From Aliamphritea ceti (GTDB lineage: Bacteria > Pseudomonadota > Gammaproteobacteria > Pseudomonadales > Balneatricaceae): a stretch of DNA of 64,000 nucleotides. Under the pieces are notes generated by a model that worked only from the letters and a program-made list of their open reading frames with translations, was not told the origin of the DNA and ran no database searches. Position numbers and translations under genes: made by a program. The stretch covers positions 744,001 through 808,000 of the forward strand of contig NZ_AP025282.1 of the NCBI RefSeq assembly GCF_024347215.1. The letters are read 5' to 3'. Below, one piece after another: positions 44,018 to 50,644 of the stretch (positions are counted from its first letter, which is position 1; the number at the start of each line of letters is the position of its first letter).

Positions 44018-44299
44018 ATGGAACCTGTGAGTATTCCATCCTATATCGATGACCCGCCGCACTTCCTGCTTTGGAGTGCCGATGAGATGGCTCCCATTCT
44101 GTTGGGGCTAGTGATCGGCATTTTTACCGGTAATGCCTTGGTTTTATGCCTGTTGGGGTTGGTGACAACCAAGCTCTATCGGCGTTTTCGTGATGGTCGC
44201 CCAGATGGTTTTATTCTTCACGCCATCTACTGGGCTGGACTGTTGCCAACCAAAGCCAAGACGATCCCTAACCCATTTATCAGGAGCTATCTGCCGTGA
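44018..44299 (+). CDS. traL: Conjugative transfer protein TraL
   Basis: This 93-residue protein has one or two membrane segments (residues about 25-50) and the family-like DPPHFLLWSADEMAPIL start. GAGGAG precedes the ATG at 44018 by five bases. TraL is a small inner-membrane component of F-type mating-pore assembly. It is the first gene of the traLEKBVA operon. The stop overlaps the traE GTG. Confidence 0.9.
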   Translation: MEPVSIPSYIDDPPHFLLWSADEMAPILLGLVIGIFTGNALVLCLLGLVTTKLYRRFRDGRPDGFILHAIYWAGLLPTKAKTIPNPFIRSYLP

Positions 44300-44922
44300 A
44301 GTTCGACGTGTTTTTAAAATCATGGCAAGGCACGCAATTAGAGAACCGATGGCAACGGTTTCTGATTGCAGTGCTGGTGCTATCTAACTTGCTGCTTGCG
44401 GTTGCGGCATTTTCTCGCAATACCGTAGTGGCCATTCAACCACCAACCTTGTCTGAAACGGCTGAAGTGTCACGAAACCAAGCCACTCAACCTTACCTTG
44501 AATCCTGGGGACTCTACCTGGCTGAGCTTATGGGCAACGTGACGCCGGGTAATGTGTCTTTCATCCGGGTTGCCATTGAGCCGCTACTTTCTCCAGCAGT
44601 GTACCAGCAAGTGGTCGATGCACTGGAGATTCAGGCAAGACAAATCCGCGAAGACCGGGTCACGCTCAAATTCCAACCAAGACAAGTGGAGTATGAGTAT
44701 GAAACCGGCCATGTCTTTGTGACCGGTTATTCCTTGGTTTCTGGACCATCTGGAGATGAACAGCGCCAAACTCGCACCTATGAGTTTGACATCGATATTG
44801 AGCAATACCGTCCAAAACTTAACTGGATGGATACGTATGAGGGGCAAGCTAGAACGAAGCGAGTTCGTGAAAAGTTGACCCAAGAGCATAACCGGAGGGT
44901 GAATGATGCGAACCAAAATTAG
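44296..44922 (+). CDS. traE: Conjugative transfer protein TraE (VirB5-like)
   Basis: This 208-residue protein starts at a GTG with CAGGAG upstream, and has one membrane segment at residues about 24-45. The family signature region LSPAVYQQVVDALE and QVEYEYETGHVFVTG identifies TraE. It acts as a core pore component of the F-like type IV secretion system. It overlaps traK by 17 bases. Confidence 0.9.
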   Translation: MKFDVFLKSWQGTQLENRWQRFLIAVLVLSNLLLAVAAFSRNTVVAIQPPTLSETAEVSRNQATQPYLESWGLYLAELMGNVTPGNVSFIRVAIEPLLSPAVYQQVVDALEIQARQIREDRVTLKFQPRQVEYEYETGHVFVTGYSLVSGPSGDEQRQTRTYEFDIDIEQYRPKLNWMDTYEGQARTKRVREKLTQEHNRRVNDANQN

Positions 44923-45802
44923 TCGATGGTTGACACCAAGCTTAATCGCAATGAGCTTAAGTGGCGTCCTGTTATCTCAAGCGTCGTATGCAGACGTGGA
45001 ATTGCCAATTGTGCCAGCCAGTGTGATGATGCAGTCTGCTACTGCAAATCCACCGGTTCTAAGCAATACGGGTTCAACGGATGCACCAACAACACTACTG
45101 ATGACACCGGGGGTTAATGAACTGATCCCTGTAGCACTTGGGCATCTGAACCGGATTGTGACGCCGTTTGAATCGCCTCAGGTGAGAACAACCAGTGATG
45201 CTCAGACGCAAATCAAGGGGAATGTTGTATATGTGGCCACGGACAAAGAATCACCGGTTTCACTTTACATCACTCCGCCTAGTCAGGAAGCGCCCGCATT
45301 ATCAGTCACCTTAGTACCTCGTCGTATTCCACCGCGTGAAATCACCTTAGCTATTGATGGCCAGCAGTGGCCTATTAAGGGCGTCGTGAACCGAAAAGCC
45401 GCCACTTGGGAAACGGCTCAGCCATACGTCGATAGCTTACGTGATTTACTCAGACGCCTTGCACTAAATGAGTTACCACAAGGCTATGACATCCGTTTGG
45501 CCTCTCTGGGTGATACAAGCCCGAAATGTTTTCAGCCGGGCATAAAGTTTGGTTTTAAGCAGGGGCAAATTGTGACGGGACATTACTTCACAGCCTATGT
45601 AGGACTGGTTGAAAGCTTTGCCGATGAGCCGATAGAAGCCAGTGAAATAGCCTGTCATGCACCAGATATAGTGGCAAGCGCCTACTGGCCTCGCAATATC
45701 TTGTTGCCGGGTGAAAAGACTGAGTTGTATGTGGTTGTTCGCAATCATCGTGAAGAACCAGTGGAAAGTCAGCGACCTTCGCTTCTTGTGGGAGGTAAGT
45801 AA
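44906..45802 (+). CDS. traK: Conjugative transfer protein TraK (secretin-like outer-membrane core)
   Basis: This 298-residue protein has a Sec signal peptide (LIAMSLSGVLLSQASYA) and the TraK/VirB9-like beta-rich fold: NRIVTPFESPQVRT, NVVYVATDKESPVSLYI and a C-terminal VVVRNHREEPVESQRPSLL. GGAGG is seven bases upstream of ATG 44906; ATG 44903 is too close. It forms the outer-membrane core with TraB and TraV. Translation is coupled to traE. Confidence 0.9.
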   Translation: MRTKISRWLTPSLIAMSLSGVLLSQASYADVELPIVPASVMMQSATANPPVLSNTGSTDAPTTLLMTPGVNELIPVALGHLNRIVTPFESPQVRTTSDAQTQIKGNVVYVATDKESPVSLYITPPSQEAPALSVTLVPRRIPPREITLAIDGQQWPIKGVVNRKAATWETAQPYVDSLRDLLRRLALNELPQGYDIRLASLGDTSPKCFQPGIKFGFKQGQIVTGHYFTAYVGLVESFADEPIEASEIACHAPDIVASAYWPRNILLPGEKTELYVVVRNHREEPVESQRPSLLVGGK

Positions 45803-45804
45803 CG

Positions 45805-47094
45805 ATGAAAGCACAATGGGAACAAATGAGCCCGAACATGAAGCGGGCTCTATCGGTTGCTGGTATTGCTGGTGGTCTCATCCTTATGGTGATGGTGTTT
45901 TCACCTAATCCTGACGATGGCTCAAGCAGTCGGAACCGGCAGGAAACGATCCGGCACATTCTTACGGATACCAATACTCGTGATGTTGGGGTCGATAGTT
46001 TGGCTGCGAACGTAAAACTACTCAGTGAACGCAATGAACAGTTACGTCGTGAAGTTGAGCGCTTGCGTCGTGACGTCGATTCAGGACGGCTAAGCCCAGG
46101 TTCGCCTTCTATACCAAGTGAGGTCAATGCGGAGCTGGCCCGCCTTAGAGCGGAACTTGATGATGTTCGCGCAGGAGGTGATGCAGCAGTTGAAGGCACA
46201 AATAGCCGTTTTGAAGTGCCTTTATCTGCCATGGAATTACCCAAAGACGAAAAGCCTCTGCCGTCTAACCCAGACGACTATTTTGCCAATGCGCCGCTGC
46301 CTGATCCGCTCTATCAGCAGCCAGCCAATGGCCAAGGTACACGAGCACGAGATGTTCCATTGCCGCCAATCACGATTCGTATGATTGAGCCTGAAGTGGT
46401 TGCTGAACCAGATGTTGTTGTGCAAGAAGCGCCGCCTTTGTATCTACCGGCGGGCAGCATCATCTCAGGTACTTTGATCACCGGTTTGGATGCACCTACT
46501 CACGAGTCCGCAAGACGCGAGCCTTTTCCTGCATTGCTGAAGATTCAAAAGGAAGCCATTTTACCCAACCGATTTAGAGCGGATATCAAAGAGTGTTTCT
46601 TGATCGCCGCAGGTTACGGTGATTTGAGCTCTGAGCGTGCTTATTTGCGAGGCGAGACCATTTCATGTGTGAGAGAAGATGGTGGCGTCATTGAAACGCG
46701 ACTGGATTCTTATGCCGTGGGTGAAGACGGCAAAGCCGGTATTCGTGGCCGATTAGTGTCGAAACAAGGCCAGCTGGTGGCCAAATCGATGATGGCCGGA
46801 TTCCTTCAGGGCTTGGCTGGCGCATTTGATGTGAATCCTGTACCAACGATTCAGACGGGTAATGCCGGTGATACTCAGCTGTACCAGCAAGTCATGAGCC
46901 AAGAAGCATTACAAGGCGCTGCGATTAAAGGCACAGGTAAAGCATTGGATCGAGTGGCCAAGTTCTATTTGGACATGGCTGAAAATATGTTCCCAGTCAT
47001 AGAGGTAGACGCTGCAAGGAAAATTGAAGTCATAGTCACTCGTGGGGCCTCGTTGTCATTGGCCACTTCACAAGGGGTAGGTGCAAGAAGATGA
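45805..47094 (+). CDS. traB: Conjugative transfer protein TraB (VirB10-like)
   Basis: This 429-residue VirB10-type protein has an N-terminal membrane segment (residues about 14-32), a coiled coil (NVKLLSERNEQLRREVERLR, about 65-90), a proline-rich section (about 155-205) and the C-terminal barrel domain beginning PPLYLPAGSIISG near 208. It spans both membranes and connects the outer-membrane complex to the inner-membrane motor. It overlaps the long frame of traV. Confidence 0.93.
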   Translation: MKAQWEQMSPNMKRALSVAGIAGGLILMVMVFSPNPDDGSSSRNRQETIRHILTDTNTRDVGVDSLAANVKLLSERNEQLRREVERLRRDVDSGRLSPGSPSIPSEVNAELARLRAELDDVRAGGDAAVEGTNSRFEVPLSAMELPKDEKPLPSNPDDYFANAPLPDPLYQQPANGQGTRARDVPLPPITIRMIEPEVVAEPDVVVQEAPPLYLPAGSIISGTLITGLDAPTHESARREPFPALLKIQKEAILPNRFRADIKECFLIAAGYGDLSSERAYLRGETISCVREDGGVIETRLDSYAVGEDGKAGIRGRLVSKQGQLVAKSMMAGFLQGLAGAFDVNPVPTIQTGNAGDTQLYQQVMSQEALQGAAIKGTGKALDRVAKFYLDMAENMFPVIEVDAARKIEVIVTRGASLSLATSQGVGARR

Positions 47095-47168
47095 AAAAAT
47101 CCTGCATGTTGCTAACCGATCGAAGTCCGCTTCAGACAATAAGATGTGTATCCAGAGGAGAGTTAACC

Positions 47169-47741
47169 ATGACGACATCAATGCAGAACAACCTAAAGCA
47201 CCAGTCAAAACAGTGGTCTAAAGCTGGATTACTTTTATTGGCAGTCGGCTCAACCTTATTGTCTGGCTGTAGTTCATTGGGTCTTGGGAGTAGTGAATAT
47301 GGATGCCCAGGTATGCCTGACGGTGTGCGCTGTTTATCCGCTCGTGAAGTCTATGAGCTTACCAGTAATGGCGCTGCACCCAAGACGATTGATGCTGTGG
47401 CGACTCGAATTGGTTCTCCCTCTGGGTATTCACAATCTGATTTAGAGACAGGACTGCTGAGCCATCCAGCATTACCTGAGACGCAGCAATCTGCACCTAT
47501 TCGCATTCCTTCCAGGGTGATGCGAATTTGGATTGCGCCTTGGGAGGATGACCGTGGAGATCTGAATTTATCCAGCTACGTGTTTACCGAAATTGAACCG
47601 CGCCGGTGGGATATTGGGGTGTCAGCACCTCGAACGGTTTCGCCAGTGCTACGTCCACTTCAGACTCAAAGCGATTCTGCCTCAGCGGGAGCTGATGGTA
47701 AGCGCGATAACTTGAGTATCTACGGAGAAACTAACGAATGA
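47169..47741 (+). CDS. traV: Outer-membrane lipoprotein TraV
   Basis: This 190-residue lipoprotein starts at ATG 47169 (AGGAGA upstream). The signal LLLLAVGSTLLSGC has the lipobox LLSGC with the modified cysteine near residue 34. Family-like CPGMPDGVRCLSAREVYELT follows. It is the lipoprotein ring subunit of the F-type core complex together with TraK. Its upstream 26 codons in the long frame look like non-coding sequence. Confidence 0.9.
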   Translation: MTTSMQNNLKHQSKQWSKAGLLLLAVGSTLLSGCSSLGLGSSEYGCPGMPDGVRCLSAREVYELTSNGAAPKTIDAVATRIGSPSGYSQSDLETGLLSHPALPETQQSAPIRIPSRVMRIWIAPWEDDRGDLNLSSYVFTEIEPRRWDIGVSAPRTVSPVLRPLQTQSDSASAGADGKRDNLSIYGETNE

Positions 47742-48124
47742 CAAATGCAGTTCGCACCATTCAAACTCAGCGCCTAATGACCATTGGTGCGCTTGGTTTA
47801 ATGGCGTTAATGATTTCGGAGCCCTCATTTGCGGGCACCGGTGGTGATGCTTTCACTGATGTGTGGGATACCCTAAAAGATTGGACCCAAGGTACTTTGG
47901 GACGGATCGTAGCTGGAGCCATGGTTCTGGTGGGTATTGTGGGCGGTATCGCTCGCCAAAGCTTGATGGCCTTTGCCTTGGGCATTGGTGGCGGTATGGG
48001 TCTCTACAACACACCAACAGTCGTTGAAAGTGTTATGTCTGCAACTTTACCTGTCGTTGCCAGCACTCAAGAAGTCATTGGCACAACAGTTCCAGCAATC
48101 AGCGCCGTTTTACTGGGCACCTGA
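47738..48124 (+). CDS. traA: Conjugative pilin TraA
   Basis: This 128-residue pilin precursor has a signal peptide and two long hydrophobic segments typical of the TraA/TrbC-type pilus subunit, with the polar loop RQSLMAFALGIGGGMGLYNT between them. The last 30 codons are repeated 2.1 kb downstream (50221-50317). TraA is processed into the pilus shaft. The strong terminator at 48167-48209 follows. Confidence 0.9.
   Translation: MTNAVRTIQTQRLMTIGALGLMALMISEPSFAGTGGDAFTDVWDTLKDWTQGTLGRIVAGAMVLVGIVGGIARQSLMAFALGIGGGMGLYNTPTVVESVMSATLPVVASTQEVIGTTVPAISAVLLGT
48028..48124 (+). repeat. 97-bp traA tail, copy 1 (repeated at 50221-50317)
   Basis: The final 97 bp of traA recur ungapped at 50221-50317 with about nine mismatches (roughly 91% identity), both ending in the TGA stop. 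Copy 2 has no gene start and codes only VMSATLPAIASTQEVIGTT and onward to the stop. Confidence 0.95.
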
Positions 48125-48166
48125 ATGTGAGCCACAGTAGGCAGTTCACTTAAGGCAATCAAACTT

Positions 48167-48213
48167 AGGTCTACACAACATCGGGTTATTGGTGATGTTG
48201 TGTAGACCTTTTC
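48167..48213 (+). terminator. Strong intrinsic terminator of the traLEKBVA operon
   Basis: A perfect 16-bp stem, AGGTCTACACAACATC (48167-48182) with GATGTTGTGTAGACCT (48194-48209), carries an 11-base loop and is followed by a T run. Confidence 0.9.
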
Positions 48214-48264
48214 ATTTCAACAACGCCGCATTAGCGGGTTTGGTTTACAATATTTGGCATATTA

Positions 48265-48347
48265 ATACCTAAAGTGTTAAAATCACTGTCACAATAAACT
48301 ATATGGTTTATACTGTTCGTGATATTCATACTTTGGGTGTTAAAATG
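48265..48347. promoter_or_regulatory. Operator-like repeats before mosA
   Basis: Two direct repeats, ATACCTAAAGTGTTAAAATC (48265-48284) and ATACTTTGGGTGTTAAAATG (48328-48347), flank an inverted repeat ATAAAC (48294-48299) / GTTTAT (48306-48311). AbiEi-type antitoxins repress their own promoter by binding inverted repeats, which fits this position. Confidence 0.55.
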
Positions 48348-49136
48348 TCATCTAAGATAAACTGGCTTGTTGCTCATACTTCTCCTGGTGCGCTAGTACT
48401 TCAGCAATGGCTGACTGAAAACGGTGTGAGCTATTCCTTGGCTCAAAAGTACGCGCAGAACGGTTGGCTAAAGAAGCTGTGTTCTGGCGTGTATTATCGT
48501 CCAGATGCGCAGGGCGATAGAAAGCCAACTTGGGTTGATGCCATTCAAGCATTAGATGTGCAATTGGGCGTTTCAGTTCATTTGGCTGGATTGAGCAGCT
48601 TAACTCACCAAGGACTGAGTCACTATTTACAGCTGAACAAAGAGCAAGTTTGGATTTGCGTTAAAAATAAGTCGTCCTTACCAAAATGGTTTCGTGAATT
48701 CCCTTATCAGAATTGGTTTTACTGTGGAAACCATAAGCTTGAAGTGAGTCCCGAGAAAGATTTGAAAAGGATCACGGTTAAAGAGAAAGAGCTCACTGTC
48801 AGCTGTGCAGAACTTGCTGCCTATGAAGTGGTAGACGCGATTGGGAAGCTGATTTCATTTGAGCATGTCGCAGAATTATTTCAGGGTTTAGTCAATCTTA
48901 GCCCTAGAAAAGTACAAGATATTCTTGAACGAAGCAGCTCTGTTCAGGCAAACCGAATATTTCTATTTCTGGGTCGATACTACGATCACCAGTGGGTCAA
49001 TCGCATAGATGAAACAAGAATTGAATTGGGTGCAGGAAAGCGGCAGGTTGTCGAAAAGGGACGTTTTGATGAGCGATATCAAATCACAGTGCCAGAGATA
49101 TTAAGCGTCAAAAAAGGTGAACAACATAATGGATAA
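48345..49136 (+). CDS. mosA: Antitoxin MosA (AbiEi family)
   Basis: This is a 263-residue COG5340/AbiEi-type protein from ATG 48345; the upstream ATG at 48303 lies inside the operator. The N-terminal winged helix (SPGALVLQQWLTENGVSYSLAQKYAQNGWLKKL) is DNA-binding, and the C-terminal domain (SVHLAGLSSLTHQGLSHYL onward) is the antitoxin part. In SXT the mosA (s052) and mosT (s053) genes between traA and dsbC form a toxin-antitoxin pair that stops loss of the excised ICE. The 3' end overlaps mosT by eight bases. Confidence 0.88.
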   Translation: MSSKINWLVAHTSPGALVLQQWLTENGVSYSLAQKYAQNGWLKKLCSGVYYRPDAQGDRKPTWVDAIQALDVQLGVSVHLAGLSSLTHQGLSHYLQLNKEQVWICVKNKSSLPKWFREFPYQNWFYCGNHKLEVSPEKDLKRITVKEKELTVSCAELAAYEVVDAIGKLISFEHVAELFQGLVNLSPRKVQDILERSSSVQANRIFLFLGRYYDHQWVNRIDETRIELGAGKRQVVEKGRFDERYQITVPEILSVKKGEQHNG

Positions 49137-50067
49137 AGATAGCCCATATTACAAACAGGTTTCCTTGCTCATAAGAATGCTTCCTGTGGTAGCAACAGAG
49201 ACGGTTTTTGCACTTAAAGGTGGCACCGCCATTAATTTATTTGTGAGAGATTTTCCTCGGTTATCTGTAGATATTGATCTTGCTTATCTTCCACTTGAAC
49301 CAAGAGATGAGGCTTTGATTAATGTCAGGGCTGCATTGCAGCGCATTACAGACAGAATCAATACTCAACCAGATATCAGAGCGGCATTTCAGGATAATAA
49401 AGCTGATGAACTGAGAATAGTTGTATCAAGTCCGGTTGCGACGATCAAAATTGAAGTGTCGCCCGTCGCCAGAGGTACATTGCATAGTGCAGAAGTAATG
49501 CCAGTTCAAGAGTCTGTTGAAGACGAGTTTGGTTATGCTGAGATTCAGGTAGTCAGTCTTCCCGATCTGTATGGTGGGAAATTGTGTGCTGCAATGGATC
49601 GCCAACATCCTCGCGACTTATTCGATGTGCGTATGTTACTGGGCAGTGAAGGGATTTCGAGAGAGATTTTGGTGGGTTTTTTAACCTATACATTAAGTCA
49701 CCCTCGGCCTATTAATGAAGTCATGTCGCCAAACTGGCAGCCTCTGAATGAGAAATTTCAGGCAGAATTTGACGGAATGACTTTTGAAAAAGTTGAATGC
49801 GAAGACTTAGCCTCTGTTAGGCCCATGATGTTAATTGAACTGCAAAAACATTTCACAGAAAGGGATCATGCTTTCCTTATGTCATTCAAAAGAGGGCAAC
49901 CTGACTGGGCATTTTTTGACTATCCTAATGCAGCAGACTTGCCAGCGATTCGTTGGAAGTTGCAGAACATAAACAAATTGGCAAAGAATCAAGCAAAACA
50001 TCAAGAGCAATTAGATAAATTGAAGCAAGTACTTGATGATTGGCTTGTTAACGCAAACGCTGAGTAA
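49129..50067 (+). CDS. mosT: Toxin MosT (AbiEii-type nucleotidyltransferase)
   Basis: This 312-residue COG2253 protein has the nucleotidyltransferase motif FALKGGTAINLF (near residue 24) followed by RLSVDIDLAYLP. It also has the family LPDLYGGKLCAAMDRQHPRDLFDV near 150. AbiEii-type toxins modify a cellular target, probably by nucleotidyl transfer. AAAGG lies about 11 bases before ATG 49129; the GTG at 49117 is an alternative. It ends before the 32-bp repeat at 50120. Confidence 0.88.
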   Translation: MDKDSPYYKQVSLLIRMLPVVATETVFALKGGTAINLFVRDFPRLSVDIDLAYLPLEPRDEALINVRAALQRITDRINTQPDIRAAFQDNKADELRIVVSSPVATIKIEVSPVARGTLHSAEVMPVQESVEDEFGYAEIQVVSLPDLYGGKLCAAMDRQHPRDLFDVRMLLGSEGISREILVGFLTYTLSHPRPINEVMSPNWQPLNEKFQAEFDGMTFEKVECEDLASVRPMMLIELQKHFTERDHAFLMSFKRGQPDWAFFDYPNAADLPAIRWKLQNINKLAKNQAKHQEQLDKLKQVLDDWLVNANAE

Positions 50068-50119
50068 TTCGTTTATAACAAACCTCAACGAGCTATAAGA
50101 CCCCTAGTTAGTTTGCGAT

Positions 50120-50151
50120 TTCTTCAATCTATCTAACCGAGTCCACATAGG
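50120..50151 (+). repeat. 32-bp direct repeat, left copy
   Basis: The 32 bases beginning TTCTTCAATCTATCTAACCG are identical to 57539-57570. The two copies flank the four-gene module and mark its boundaries with mosT and dsbC. Confidence 0.93.
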
Positions 50152-50220
50152 TGTAAAAAACGGGCTCAGCTAAACCGGTTGGCTAGTAACGGCGCTTCTG
50201 TCATCGCTAGTAGGCGATAA

Positions 50221-50317
50221 AAGTGTTATGTCTGCAACCTTACCTGCTATTGCCAGTACTCAAGAAGTTATTGGCACAACCGTTCCAGCAATCAGCGACG
50301 TTTTACTGGACACCTGA
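50221..50317 (+). pseudogene. traA: Duplicated traA 3' end, copy 2
   Basis: This is an ungapped 97-bp copy of the end of traA (48028-48124), in frame to the stop but without a start. It lies downstream of mosT and looks like the remains of the traA end of a second ICE allele to which the helicase module was attached. Confidence 0.9.
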
Positions 50318-50590
50318 TAACAATAAAAAACCCCAAGCGGCCAGATATCTGACGGCTTGGGCGTCATCCTACCCCGTACCCGTTTATCATGACGGCGTTT
50401 CAGTTATAAGTAGCCAAAGTAAAGTTGTTTGGGTTCTTTTCATTGTCTTGGCTTCATGAGAGTTATGTGATGTACAAAATGGTACTTATGGGTTATAAAT
50501 TTACCCAGAGGGTGTGAAAAATACCTTACTATAAAAACCTTTATTTGTTCGATGGTGCGCAATTAATAAGGCCTTTAAATCGAAGGTTGT

Positions 50591-50606
50591 TGGCACGATG
50601 CTTGAT
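50591..50606 (+). promoter_or_regulatory. Candidate sigma54 (-24/-12) promoter of the helicase-PLD module
   Basis: TGGCACG-ATGC-TTGAT matches the sigma54 consensus TGGCACG-N4-TTGCW at all positions except one: the -12 GC is GA. The predicted start site lies near 50617, with the helicase ATG at 50645. The last gene of the operon encodes an RtcR-like sigma54 activator, which makes functional use of this site plausible. An upstream activator binding site has not been found by eye. Confidence 0.6.
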
Positions 50607-50644
50607 ATTTAGGATGAACAACTTATTCGATCAAAGGACGAAAC

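Larger units (their letters stand above)
50068..50644. other. Hotspot 2 junction region: repeat, traA tail copy and orphan terminator
   Basis: This 577-bp stretch has no gene. It contains, in order, the 32-bp repeat (50120-50151), the traA tail copy 2 (50221-50317), an inverted repeat CCCAAGC/GCTTGGG (50332-50338 and 50355-50361) which on the minus strand is followed by six T residues, an AT-rich part and a sigma54 promoter-like site (50591-50606). The short frame at 50223-50459 is a frameshifted shadow of the traA tail. Confidence 0.8.

Noticed and set aside
48345..50067. mosAT as a novel toxin-antitoxin system
   Set aside because: This pair matches in position and family the known SXT maintenance system (AbiE type), so it is not new.
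50332..50361. Minus-strand intrinsic terminator (CCCAAGC/GCTTGGG with T run)
   Set aside because: The structure is real, but no minus-strand gene ends here, so I do not assign it to an operon. It is mentioned in the junction entry only.
50223..50459. 78-codon frame after mosT
   Set aside because: It is a frameshifted reading of the duplicated traA tail and of the following terminator; the correct frame of the copy ends at 50317.
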